From Austropuccinia psidii (taxonomy: Eukaryota; Basidiomycota; Pucciniomycetes; Pucciniales; Sphaerophragmiaceae), in the NCBI GenBank assembly GCA_023105745.1, contig JALGQZ010000001.1, positions 54,506,937 to 54,570,936 on the forward strand: 64,000 nt of DNA, given 5' to 3'. The notes beneath the pieces were generated by a model. That model saw only the letters and a program-made list of their open reading frames with translations, was not told the DNA's origin and searched no databases. Positions 46,759 through 58,484 of this stretch are shown here, in pieces (the stretch's first letter is position 1; the number at the start of each line of letters is the position of its first letter). The position numbers and the translations under genes are program-made.

Positions 46759-49448
46759 TGTCACAGGGGCTCTTCTAAGTCAAGAGGGCCCAGAACTCAG
46801 GAGAGTGGGACTTACTTATGGGGGGCTCAAGACATGGTAAAATGGGAATAAACTTAAGAGTGTGATAAGATGAAATTACTAATGAAAGAAATATATAAAA
46901 AGCTGCAAGCAATAATAAGAGCAATGAATAAAAGAATAAACCACAAAAAAGTCCAAGTCCACTGTTTCAACCTGTCAGAAACAAAGAGAAGGGTTAATAA
47001 GGATATGGCCACCACAACTCATACTGTACATACAAAGAATAAATGCAAAGACTAACCTGAAATTAAGAAATATAATACCAAAAGTGTAATATGTGACTAT
47101 GAAACTAATGATAATATTACTATTAATCAACAGTACTATGTCTGTTCTTATGAGATATAATAATAAAATATTATTATAACCACAATTGAATAATTAAAGA
47201 ATTATTTCCTTCACATGTTAAACACTACTAGTGATTTTAACATTGAGTAGTAATTGTCTACAAGAATCAATTACAAGGATATTTTAATAATAAAACTTCT
47301 TTTATTAAAATAACAAAATTATTTTAATATATAAATATCTTTTGCAAGAATAATTATAAATACAATTCTTGAAGAAAACTAATTATTTAGAGAAAAACTT
47401 TGAGAATTAAGGATAAATCACTCACTAATATTCCAAAGAGCTTTTTGAAAGATAAGACAGAGAGATTTGACATAGAATTGTGGATTTAAGGGATCAAAAT
47501 GTATTTATAACAGTATTACAACAATATATAGTTGGATTATATGATTTCAAGTCTTTCTGATTGATTCTAAAAGAATTAAAACACTTAAGAATAGCTTTTT
47601 ACTAATACTTACTTGTTGGTAACAATGATATAAATGGATAATCAGATGATGATGATGTGGAACAAAAGCAAGAGGAGGCCTCTTTTAAGTCAACAACAGC
47701 TCACAGAGGCGTGCCATGGAGCAAACCAAAAAACCAGTGAGTGAGAAAACAATAAACCCTTTTGGATTATTGATTGCATCATTGGTTGTCACGTAAGATT
47801 ATCGTAATTACTTAATTAATGCTTTTATGTGACTACTAACCCCAATATGGTTAAGAATAAAAGGAGTAAAATCTGTAAATATTCTTTTATTCCAAAATAA
47901 TCATTTATTTCACAAAGTCATCAATGTTATTGGCAATTTCATGACAGGTTGTAATTACTGTGAATTTTTGAAGAATTAGTGTTTCACGTAGAATAGTCAA
48001 AAATGGACTGTATGGAAAGCTTTTTATTCTACTAGTAAAACCAATATTCTTTTGGGTTGTACCATAAATAATACAGCTCTACATTGGTCCTGAAAGTTTC
48101 AGGGAGATTCATTAAGAATTGCGCTTTTAATGAATTTTTGAAGTTTTTACCTTATTTCTATGTAGAATTGCAAATATCAGTGTTTTACTGGTTGCTATGA
48201 GGTAAATCAATGGATAAAAGTCCAAAAAGGGTTTTAATTATTCTTTTGGGGCTTATCCATGGAAAATCATTAAGAATTGACATGGTTACAGGAGTCTAAG
48301 TAGCTCTTTACCTCCTTGGCACGTCAAAATAGCAGGTTATTTGCTATTTTCTTATGATTACAGTAGGTGTAACATGGTAACCAAGTTCCCAAAGGTTTTA
48401 GTTTACCAATTAGGCCAAGATCAGCCATGGATCCAAGCTTTGGAGCTTTCCACAGCTCTGAGGCCTCAGAAGTTGGGTACCCTGGCTCTCTTTGATGTCT
48501 TTTGTCCCCCTTGCGTATTTTTCACGTCAAAATAGAAAATTAAGCTTCAAGTGAGATATCCACTATGGGTGTACCAAACGTCCATGTAAGAATACCATGA
48601 TATTACATTCCCAAAACATGCATAACAATATTCTTAGTGTATATGTAACATGGGATTTCTCACATTCCCATCATTGTGGCGTAAAATTAAGAAAAACAAA
48701 ACTTTTCACAGATCTTTTATGTGGTATTGATGATGGGTATTGAAGTATTTTCCATATTACCACCTCAAAGAGTTAATTTGAGCTTATTCACTCTATGGAG
48801 CTACCCTAGGTGAATTTTTGTGTAGAATCCAAATCTGGTCTTAAATCCATGGATTTAATTACTTAATGAAAAGTAATTCATCTTTCCTGAAATCAAAAAT
48901 GATGAACTTTGGATATATGCATGACTTATGAGTTATGCATAATTCAAAATTTCTTTTTACAATAATTGTGGCCAATTTGGGTATGCAAAATATACCTCAA
49001 GGCTCTCACAAAGATAAGAGTAAGAATACTCATAAAATAATAAATCAAGTAAATCAATTAAATGGGGAAAAGTCTCCAGCAGGGAGAAAGAGGGGCTGGT
49101 ATATATGAGAATCACCAGCCCTGATCCAGACAAAGAGTTTTCATGTGAGGTATTTATTATTGAATTGAATCTGGCCAATACAGGTCCTGTACAACTGTAC
49201 AGGATCTGTATAAGAGGTGTGGTGGTATTTAGTGATCATAAAGATTCAGAATGGTGTATCCAAGCTGTATTGGGTAATTCCAACATGTACAGAAGTTGAC
49301 AGTCTGTATTGATGAACTAGACTTTATGCATGTTTCAACAAGGAAGATTTCTGAAGCTTATTGCTGATACACACAGTAGATTTCTGGTTTGAAGTGTTTG
49401 AGTGGGTGTAAGATTGAATAACCTCACCTCTGACTAGAGGTTGCTACA
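46759..49448 (-). repeat. Solo LTR (LTR-A family), inverted, with a nested LTR
   Basis: Plus strand starts TGTCACAGGGGCTCTTC and ends GGTTGCTACA, the reverse complement of the Element 1 LTR. Flanked by AGCTT at 46754-46758 and 49449-49453. About 764 bases remain once the LTR at 47085-49010 is removed. Confidence 0.9.
47085..49010. repeat. Solo LTR (LTR-F family) nested in LTR-A
   Basis: Starts TGTAATATGTGACTATG and ends CCTCAAGGCTCTCACA, 1926 bases. It interrupts the LTR-A sequence between ...ATACCAAAAG and AAGATAAGAG. The left duplication is AAAAG and the right copy is short by a base or so. The ends resemble those of LTR-B (TGTAAGGTGTGGATATG, AAGGCTCACA), suggesting a distant relative in the same orientation as the antisense LTR-B copies. 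A second copy starts at 51702. Confidence 0.8.
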
Positions 49449-49453
49449 AGCTT

Positions 49454-51701
49454 AGAATTTTAGACAAAAACCGTTTTATTCTGAAAATAATTACCTCAAA
49501 TGAATGAAGTATCAATGTAGCCAATTCTCATTCAAAAAAAAGGAGAGGAGAAATGTAGTAAGTTTTTGTTGATGAAATCAAGTCCTGTATTTCTGAAATT
49601 GATGCCCTGGCTTATTAAAGGGGAAAAATGAAGGTACCACCTTATTAATTCTTTTTTCAGTTGACCAAATCCTTGAATTTAATTCCTGATTAATTGAATA
49701 AAACCAAAAAAATCATTAAATGATAATTTTTTATCAATTAAGTCTTTAAAGTGACTTAATTTTATATCAGAGAAGAAAAAACACTCAAAACTTTAGCTTC
49801 ACTTATTATTTCAAAACTTGACGTTTTCTATATCTTCACTTACTAAAATTCTCTCTATTAACCAAATTCACTAATTAATCACAAGCCGCCATCCCACTCA
49901 AGTTGGAAGAAAATTAATAACCTCATATTAGTGAAACTGAACTAAAAAAAGACTCTTGATATATAAAACAGGGCTTAATTTGGCTCTCAAAGTCCCTAAA
50001 AACATAGAAACAACTCATACACTCCATTAAATCTGAGTATTTATTTCAAATAGAAACAATCTTCAGAAATTCTATATCAAAACATATGAATCAAGCTACC
50101 TGCATCAGGAGAAAAAAGACTTGTATTCCTTCATTTATTTAATTATCATAGAATAATGGAAAATCTTGGTAATAATTATTTTCATTAAGTATCTTAGATG
50201 GAAGAAGAAATGAGGAGAATTTATATTTTGCTTACATGAAGACACAAAGATGGTTCTTCCTTGAAAAATATAAGGTTGATTTTGGAATAATTAAATAGAT
50301 AGGGAACCTTTATATCCTTGAAAGAAATTGAAATGAAATTTAAAAGATTAAAAATTAAAAGTGACAGTTATAATGAAGAATAACAAATCCTACTTGAAGA
50401 AATAATCCTGGGAAATACTATGAGAGGATATTTCTTTAACAAAGATAACAAGGAAGAAGGAAAATATGGTAAATTATATAAAGAAAAGATATTTCAAAGA
50501 ATTAATAAGTATTATCTGAAGGCCAAGAGTTTCCTTAAAATGAAAAAGAACTCTTTAGTTAATGTTTATCTTTCTCAATGTTAACAAAAAAATTGAACAT
50601 GAAGATATTAACCCATGTAGGGACCATTGAGAAATAATTTTGCCTGAATGGTCTTGAACTGAAAATTTTGATATTATTTTTTTGTGATAGTGTAAAAAAT
50701 AAAAATAAGACTATAAATTTTATAAAAAAATTGAAACAATTAAGTCATGAAAAATCATCTTTAATAAATAACACAAGATAAAAATCTATATATAATCAAT
50801 AAATACATACAAAATCAATAATTCCTATGCACTTCATCAGGAAAAATGATTCAAAGGTTATAAATTAATTGGATTCATAGTATTACATTGAACTAAAAGA
50901 ATAATCAAATTGAAATAGGTTTGGTTTATAGGTTCATTGTAATAGAAATTTCTGAATTTTTTGGTGTGTAATAGTATCAGTGATCTTTTGTCAAAGAATA
51001 GGGGTCATTCACTATTCTTTACACCAGAAACACAGAAATGTAACTATTTCTTTGTGAGAAGTAATAACTTAATAAATAGAATTTTGGGAACTCCTTTAGT
51101 TGTGGGATATGTGATTAGGAAGTACCTTAAGGGGAGAATAACAAGTAAACAGCTTTGAATTTTTGATTAATTGCGTAACCAAGGGTTCCAAGGTGTATTA
51201 GCTACCCCTCTACATATAATTATAATATACCCTTGATGAGATAATGGAATCAATTTTTAAAATTATGAAAATCTACTCTAGAGGCAACTACTCAGCAGCC
51301 TCTATCAGTATCTCCCTCCAATAGGACCACTAATTTATAAGGGTAAGTTTTGATATATGGAGAATATAATTTGTGTTATAATCTCGATGGGAATATTGTT
51401 AAGATCACAATAAGATAGCTTTGAAAGTACTTATATTTTTTCCATTGATTGATTTCTAGAATATAAGGGATTCTTAACAGAGCTATAAAAGTAATTTACA
51501 TATCATAAAGGTAATATAAAGCTAGTATGAGGGTATTTTATAGACATAATACTATAGAACTATGAGGGTGATATGAAGGTAATATGAGGGTATTTTATGA
51601 ACATGATAAGATAGACCTATAAGGGTGATATTCAGCAATAAAGGAAATAAAACAATATAGTTATGAATATAGATGTAATATGATATAGCTATGAGAGTTT
51701 T
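49454..51701. other. AT-rich spacer, no gene seen
   Basis: No recognisable coding. The 65-codon open frame at 50961-51158 has no domain and is probably chance. At 51500-51640 two loose copies of a roughly 65-base unit rich in GATATGAGGGTATTTTAT occur. Confidence 0.5.
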
Positions 51702-52579
51702 TGTAAGATGTGTCTATGAAACTGTCATAATATTACTATTAATCAACAGTACTATGACTTTTCTGATGAAATATAATAATAAAGTACTATTATAACCACA
51801 ATTAAATAATTAAAGACTAATTTCTGTTACGTGTTATACACTACTAATGATTATAACAGTAAGCAGTAATTGTCTACAAGAATCAATTACAAGAAGAATT
51901 TAATAATAAGAACTTCTTTTATAAAAATAATAAAATCATTTCAATATATATAATTATCTTTTGCAAGAATAATTATAAAGATAATTCTTGAAGAAAAATA
52001 TTAATAGAGAAAAACTTTAAGAATTGAGATAAATTACTCACTATCAATCCAATGAACCTTTTAGATGATAATAGTAGAGAAATTTGACGTGGAATTGTGT
52101 ATTTAATGGATTGAAATTGATTTATAACAGTATTGCAACAAATTATGTTGATTTCTATGATATCACGCCTTTCTGATTGATTTCTGGAAGAATAAAACAC
52201 TTAAGAAATATTTTTAACTAATACTTACTTGTTTGGTAATAAAGGTATAATATAAGCATGTGATGATGTGAAAAAACCAGCAATAGGAGGCCTCTTTTAA
52301 GTCTAAGACAGCTCACAGAGGCATTCCATGGAGAAAACTGAAAAACCAGTGAGTGAGAAAACAATAAACCTTTTTGGATTATTGATTGCATCATTTGTTG
52401 TCATGTAAGATTATCCCAATTACTTAATTGAGGCTTTTACGTGACTACCAACCCATTTATGGTTAAGAATAAAAGGAGTAACAACTGTAAATCTTCTTTT
52501 ATTACAATATAATCATTGATTTCTCAAAGCTACCAATGTTATTGGAAATTTCATCACAGAATGTATTTTCTGTAAACAC
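51702..52579. repeat. LTR-F fragment, truncated on the right
   Basis: Matches 47085-47965 from TGTAAGATGTGTCTATGAAACT through the shared TGGATTATTGATTGCATCAT block to ATTTCATCACAGAATG. It then breaks off at about 52579, where unrelated, GC-richer DNA begins. About half of the LTR is missing. Confidence 0.85.
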
Positions 52580-52839
52580 CAGGGCAAATCTTGCGTCAAT
52601 CATTAGCGATTGACTTCACGTGGCACCGCGGTCAGTATAAAATCTTGCTTCAGTCGCGTTAGTGTCACTTTATAGTCACTGGATTTAGTGGGTCATGTCA
52701 CGTCAGCGTCAAGACAACGTCAATCGTCACATGTGTCACATGAGAATGTCACTTAAAGCCCAAACCCATTTCAACACTATTTGCAATGTTTGGGTAATTT
52801 AACCTCATTGGCTTCCGCATCCCCACCTAATCCGCCCCA
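52580..52839. other. GC-richer boundary segment rich in GTCA words
   Basis: Just after the truncated LTR. It holds a small inverted repeat GTCAATC-6-GATTGAC (about 52605) and many GTCA/TGAC words (CACGTCAGCGTC, CAACGTCAATCGTCAC). Could be the edge of an inserted segment. No gene. Confidence 0.4.
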
Positions 52840-53580
52840 ACGCTTTGCATGCTTATGCCCCTGCACCGCCCTCCACATGAGACTCCAACACTGCCCCCCA
52901 TCTCCGTCCTCACCACTCCTTATGCTTTCACACCCCTGCCCTTACCATCTTTATGCTCACATGGTGCACTCCCAACATGCTCCTGACACCACTTATCCTT
53001 ACGCTCACGGAGTGCCCTCCGGACATGCTCCTGACACCACTAATCCTTATGCTTGTGTAGTGCCTCCCAACATGCTCCCAACACCACTTATCCCTACGCT
53101 TGTGTAGTGCCCTCCCAACATCCTCCCAACACTGCTTTCCATCCTTACGCTTGCAGCGTGCCCTCCCGACTTGCGCCCAACACCACTTATCCTTACTCTT
53201 GCGGAGTGCACTCCTGACATGCTCCCAACACCACTTATCCTTACGCTCGCGGAGTGCCCTCCCGACATGCTCCTGACACCACTTATCCTTATGCTTGTGT
53301 AGTGCCCTCCCGACACCACTTATCCTTATGCTTGGGGAGTGCCCTCCCGACATGCTCCCGACACCACTTATCCTTACGCTTGTGTAGTGCCCTCCCGCCA
53401 TCCTCCCAACACCACCTATCCTTACGCTCGCGCAGTGCCTCCCAACATGCTCTCGACACAACTTAGCTTTACGCTTGTGTAGTGCCCTCCCGACATGCTC
53501 CCAACACCACTTATCCTTATGCTCGCGGAGCGCCTCCCAACATGCTCCTGAAATGTCTTATCCTTACGCTTCCGTACTAC
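52840..53580 (+). repeat. Minisatellite array 1, period 48
   Basis: About 13 good copies from 52985 plus decayed ones before. Typical unit: CTTATCCTTACGCTTGTGTAGTGCC, then CTCCCGACATGCTCCCAACACCA. Unit length varies between 38 and 50. Because 48 is a multiple of three, frames stay open on both strands (for example 52928-53461 minus, 177 codons). I regard those as artefacts. Shares the core ATCCTTACGCTTGTG with array 2. Confidence 0.9.
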
Positions 53581-54112
53581 ATCCATAGTGTACGGTGGCT
53601 TGTTGGCGTACACGATGAACACAATTGCCGAAATATGCTGAGTGGCCTTCTCTGCCAACAGGACCTGAGGGGAAATTGGTCGGTATATTCACAATGTTGT
53701 GGTTAGGGTTTAAATCATGAGACTCACAAATCAAAACCTAATAAGTGGACTATTTAAGACAAGAATTGTGTCTCCTGTTTCGCTGACGAAACCATTTTCT
53801 TTCATACCATTCAAATGGAACACTTTGCTTAGTCCTCACCTCATGAGCGTTGAATAGTTCAAAAGTTGACTTTAGTAGGTTTCTCACTAGTCAACTTTAT
53901 TCAATGTCTCACAGGGAAGTGATTTCATTTGCATGATATGAAATAATTTGCAAAACATTGCCTCCTTCAATTTCCCAACAAATCACATTTTGCAAATGCA
54001 ATTATTTTACTTCCGCCTTTTTTCTTCAATTTTGATCTTTTTATTCAAAAATTTTCAAACAAGTCATCAATCAACTCGTCACCATCTATTTGCTGAATAA
54101 ACTACCTCCACT
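53581..54112 (+). promoter_or_regulatory. Upstream region of the 54113 gene
   Basis: Non-coding. TATTTAAG at about 53745 is a weak TATA-like box. A pyrimidine-rich stretch and CAA words precede the ATG, and the ATG context is CACT-ATG-GC. Confidence 0.35.
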
Positions 54113-56346
54113 ATGGCACAAACCCCGGGAAATTCAACTGAATTTATTGAGCAACCAACTTCAGCCCCAGAGAGTGGAAGTGAAATCTCTGATATTGCCA
54201 GTAGTCGTGAATTAGGCATTGAAGTAGAGAGCCAGTCACATGAAGATAATCAATATCCACCAGTTCTTCCAGAATGTGAGTATGCATCCATCTTGAATAT
54301 TTCTAATCTCCCAAAACCTGATCTTATGTCATAGCCTTTATTTCAGGTCAGCCTCCAAGCTCTCAGAAACCAATTTTCAAAAGTTATGAGAAGGAAAAGA
54401 CTGTTGAACCTTGTGCACCGGCAGAAGATGATGGGCAAGATGATGTAATTTTCAGTGGGGAGGTGGGAATTATATCCAAGGAACAACTTGTCTCCAACAT
54501 TGCTCAAACAATCCCAAGGCTCGAAAAAATTCAAAATGATAGTAGAATTCCTGATTATGTGTGTCAAAAGATTGCTGAAGCCATGAGCCTGCTCAAAATG
54601 GATTTGAACCGTAAGTCCATTACTAATTCAAAACAAAATTGATAAAAATAGCTGCTTAAAATATATGGGCAGGTGTTGAGGTGGGAGAATCTCTACCTGA
54701 AGGATCTCGAGTTGTAATTGGATTTCCAGGCAAAGGATTAGGAAAAAGACCAAATATACATGCAACCAAAAAAACAAACAAAAAACGCTGTAGCTTTGAA
54801 GCCGCAAAGGATTCTTGGGATCAAGGTGATGAAATGATCAATGTTGAAGGGGACCATATTGATAATCAACCTCCGCATACTGAACCCCCCCCATACTCAA
54901 TGAAACAATCCATGATGAAGCTCCACATACTGGAAGCCCCCAATACCCAATGAAACAATCCATGATGAAACCACACCCGCCTATCCTTCGAATATTCAAG
55001 CCTTTCAAGAAAGGGAAACAATTAAACATGATACAATGGGACAAGATATGACTGATATAATTCCTGACCCTGAGCCCGAAGTCTCATTGTCTCCTAATTT
55101 TCAAGGAATATTTTTCTCCCGCATGGAAGAGTTTGCAGGCATTTTGAATTATCATTCCAATATTACTCAACAATCATGGAAAAGGGGGCTTGATAATATT
55201 AATAGTATTTACAAAAATCAATGGGACAATTTACCAACAAAAGATGCTCACACATTCCTGCCCGTTGGTATTAAGGTGATCAGTAACCGAGAGCTTAAAA
55301 TGTTGGCCTGGCTGGAGGACCTTGAGATGGCGGGTGAGTTTTTTCTTTGTGCATGATACATGTTTATTGGATGTTGACTGATGATATAAATTGCAATATA
55401 CAGGGTTAAATTTTTTTAATCCAACCAAAACAGAAGCCTTTTTTGATAACAACATTTGGAATTTAAAATTGATGAAGGAATCAGCTAAACCTCCAGAGAA
55501 TCTCCCAAAATCTGAACACTCCTTCTTCAAAATGGTTCAGAGCCTTCTTTACCCCGCCAATCCAGTTAAACAATTTTGTGAAAAGGTTATGTTTGAATCC
55601 ATTAGTTTAGTCTCATATGATGTGATTGCACCCAAACCATATGTTGCACCAACATCAAATTTGACCGATCCTCTTGGACTCAAATGGGGAGCAGTTGAAT
55701 ACCTTGCCTCCTGCTTGAGTAAATCAAAGAAACGTGCAACCCAACTCAGAATTGAAGGTCGTGGGGCTGACAATGAGATATCCACAAAGACGCACAAGAG
55801 CCTGGAGGATCTAATGGATACAGTTATCCATTTGATGATTGCGTACAACATGGTACGTGCACATACAAAGGTCAAAGTTAATGGCATCAAAGGCAAACTC
55901 ACAAACTCAAAAAAAATGAGGCCATCAAAGATCTTCTGACGTGTCACAAGAATCTTGGAATAAATCAAATTTGCTATGGTATATTAGCGGCATTCTGTGT
56001 GGCGGGGATTTGTGGTTTGATGGTATGCTCAGATGACTGGAGAACAAGCTCAGTTAAAGGGGCTTTATCACTAATTGACATTTCTGCAAAACTTTCAGAG
56101 GGTAAAAATCTAGTGGAGCCAGTGTGGCTACGTACTAATAAGTATATATGTAATTTACTGAATAAAAGTTTCTTCTCATCAGAGTCTTTTAACCCCAGTG
56201 TACCTCTTAGATTTGAATTTGCACAATGCTTAGTATTAGACTTTGGTGATGCCTGGGTGGCAAAGCGCAGTCTTGGTTCAAGTGATGAGGTCACCTTGAC
56301 TGTACCCAGGTCAGCTAAACTCACAACCAGGATTGACCCGTTTTAG
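54113..56346 (+). CDS. Unrecognised four-exon gene upstream of the Tet-like gene
   Basis: Exons 54113-54275, 54347-54610, 54673-55333 and 55404-56346. The introns (71, 62 and 70 bases) have GTGAGT/GTAAGT donors and CAG acceptors, and joining them keeps phase. The total would be about 677 residues. The N-terminus (MAQTPGNSTEFIEQ...) is acidic and Ser-rich. There is a basic patch in exon 3 (KKTNKKR), and the C-terminal half (from SRMEEFAGILNYHSN through GLNFFNPTKTEAFF to TRIDPF) looks globular, with one hydrophobic stretch, YGILAAFCVAGICGLMV (about 55976-56026). No known domain recognised. As given, the frame is broken three times: in a C8 run (54887), a C5 run (54938) and an A8 run (55909). 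Each break equals one missing base. This may be assembly error or true decay. It lies 0.6 kb before the Tet-like gene on the same strand. Confidence 0.6.
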
Positions 56347-56463
56347 ATTAGCTTTGTACTAGATAGATTGTAATTGAATTTTGCAAAGTTATTTATGAAT
56401 TTAATAATCATGACTTCCTATCCTACTACTGCCCAGAGGCCACAGTCTGAATACCAATAGTAA

Positions 56464-56817
56464 TTGGACGGCTGCATGCCTCCGTACATCATTGAAAAGA
56501 CTCCGACAAGATGCAAGCTGAGTCAGGCAGTTATGCGCGCAAGTAGCACATGCGGGGGCATTGCAGGAGGTCGTGTTTATCACTTCCTTCCAGCCCATAA
56601 TAGGCCAAATGTTCCTGTGTCTTTCAAGAGGACTAGGATAACTAGGGATCCGCAGCAGGATGCATATTGCATTTGCGTGTGCTTGCGATATTCCAGATGG
56701 TTGGATTGGAAAGTGATTGCATGGGAACATCAATATGTCAAATTGAATAATGCACTATCCACTGCAATTTTTGGGTTCAGGTATTTGAGATCGCGAATTC
56801 GTGAAGGTCAGGTGTGA
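56464..56817 (+). CDS. Small open frame between the two genes, doubtful
   Basis: Open from 56464; first Met at 56476 (MPPYIIEKTPTRCKLSQAVM), 113 residues, ending REGQV. The composition is plausible (SRWLDWKVIAWEHQYV), but an equally long frame exists on the minus strand (56401-56733) and I recognise neither. It could be a remnant or spacer. Confidence 0.25.
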   Translation: MDGCMPPYIIEKTPTRCKLSQAVMRASSTCGGIAGGRVYHFLPAHNRPNVPVSFKRTRITRDPQQDAYCICVCLRYSRWLDWKVIAWEHQYVKLNNALSTAIFGFRYLRSRIREGQV

Positions 56818-56923
56818 TCTTTCTTTTTAGCCCAATTAAAAAAGATTCATCGACCACAATTCAATTTAGGTGATGTTAATAAATCAGTAATCATTTGGTT
56901 TCATTTCATTTTCTGCTGCAAGC

Positions 56924-58320
56924 ATGCCATTCACGAAAAAAGTAAAAGAGCGTAAAAGGGAACTCGCAAGAAAGTGTTGGGCTGAGGAAGGAAAGTGTGA
57001 GTTGCTCGCTTAATCTCAGTGTATATATATAGATATATATTTATGCTTCCACATTTATGTGGCACCCTCATTGGGCCCCATGGAAGAAAATTGGCTTTAG
57101 TCGGTTCAGATTGTGCCAATTTCATGTGGGCTCCAACAGGGAAGTCAAAGGATGTGTGCCAAAGAAAGCTCCTTGGGCATTGGGCACCATTCTGGACTCA
57201 AATCTCCTTTGCTTCAAATGGCAGGAAGCAGTATCTGATATCTTGTCTGCTTCAACACATAGTGATTGCTCAACCACTCGGGAATAGTGGGAGATCCCAA
57301 AAGACAAATGAGGGCAAAACAACCCGGAAGAATAGGTTTTTTTCCTACTCTTGACCAACAGCACAAATATCAATGCCAGTATCAGCAAATATCACCCCAA
57401 GTGAAATTTGGAGGGTTGGGGATGTCAATCAGATCAAACGCATTCACTTTGGCCATGTGGCAATTTTCTCTTCAACCGGATTACTCATTGCCCTTGTTGA
57501 TTTCCGACCCTTCACAACAATGAGTGAAGTCGAGGTCAATCAATGGGATGAATTATCACAATTCTTATTTCGTGAAAAGAGATTCACCGACCTGATTGCA
57601 ACAAATGGAGCATTACTGGAGGGATTTATGTTTGCAATTGGGTGGCGCAAATGCAGCACAAAGAATGAACAATTTGGTCTGTATGGAAGTGTCGGGAAAA
57701 TTGAAAACGCAAAAGATGAATGGCGGAACCAACTTGCCAATCTTAGCTCGCTGGGTTGCATTATAGGTCAATCCTTACGATATGTTGGGGATAATTTATT
57801 TCAGAAGATTCAAAATTGCTACAACTCATTGGGGGTTCCGTCTTTTGATCAAGTCAACTATGAAGGCGATATTCTGGCAAATCAGGGTGCATGCAAGTTT
57901 GCTTCTGCACTCACTTTCACCATGAATGGATTCAAAAACTCACCTCATCTTGATAAGGATGGATCGCAGTATGCTTCAGGATGGTGGTTTCAAGCTGATA
58001 AGCAGACCGGCCAAATTCAAAGAGATGTGTCAAAGCGGTGTACAGGGGGAAAATTGATTTTCCCAAATGAGCATTTTTGGATTGATCTATCCGCATGTCA
58101 TGGGCTCATTCAGGTAGTGTGGGCCAGTAGTAAATCTGTTCATTATACTGATCCAGCACAGGACAACGAAAGAACAACACTAGTGGGTATGTCCGCACAA
58201 TGCTCAAGCAGGTTAGCAAAAACAATGTGCGAAAAAAGCCATGGCTATCATGAGATTGGCAAGAGAGCAGGCTATCAAATCAAGGATGGTAATACAATCT
58301 CATCCCAATTCAAAGAATGA
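56924..58320 (+). pseudogene. Tet/JBP-like 2OG-Fe(II) dioxygenase gene; N-terminus broken, catalytic half intact
   Basis: The likely start is MPFTKKVKERKRELARK (basic, NLS-like) at 56924. A stop and a frame change follow near 57000-57030, then MLPHLCGTLIGPHGRKLALV and KSKDVCQRKLLGHWAPFW in another frame (57019-57354), then a brief shift around 57325-57372. The open 315 codons from 57373 carry the oxygenase fold: IHFGHVAIFSSTG, GVPSFDQVNYEGDILANQGA, NSPHLDKDGSQYASGWWFQA with the iron-binding HxD at residues 192-194, GGKLIFPNEHFWIDLSACHG, the distal iron-binding His257 (SVHYTDPA) and Arg280 as candidate 2-oxoglutarate ligand. This matches the Tet-like 2OG-Fe(II) oxygenase family common in rusts, relatives of enzymes that oxidise 5-methylcytosine in DNA. 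The substrate here is unproven. Confidence 0.85.
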
Positions 58321-58484
58321 GGAGATTTGCATGTGTGTTGGGTAAGGCAGAGGACAATAGACACCAGGATTGGATGGATTTGAGTGTGGGAGATGGGTGT
58401 ATCACATGAAAAAGGGGTGAAGTGGATTATGTACAGTGGCATGCCATCGTACATATGTCCTGGTTTGTTGCTCTTGTCCAGGAT

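Noticed and set aside
52928..53461. 177-codon minus-strand open frame with 16-residue repeats (HKHKDKWCWEHVGRAL)
   Set aside because: It is a by-product of the 48-base tandem repeat: a period divisible by three keeps frames open on both strands. No start context, unique domain or flanking gene structure.
56401..56733. Minus-strand 110-codon frame opposite 56464-56817
   Set aside because: No motif on either strand; Cys and His content shows no zinc-binding spacing. Kept only the plus-strand frame at low confidence because of its neighbours' direction.
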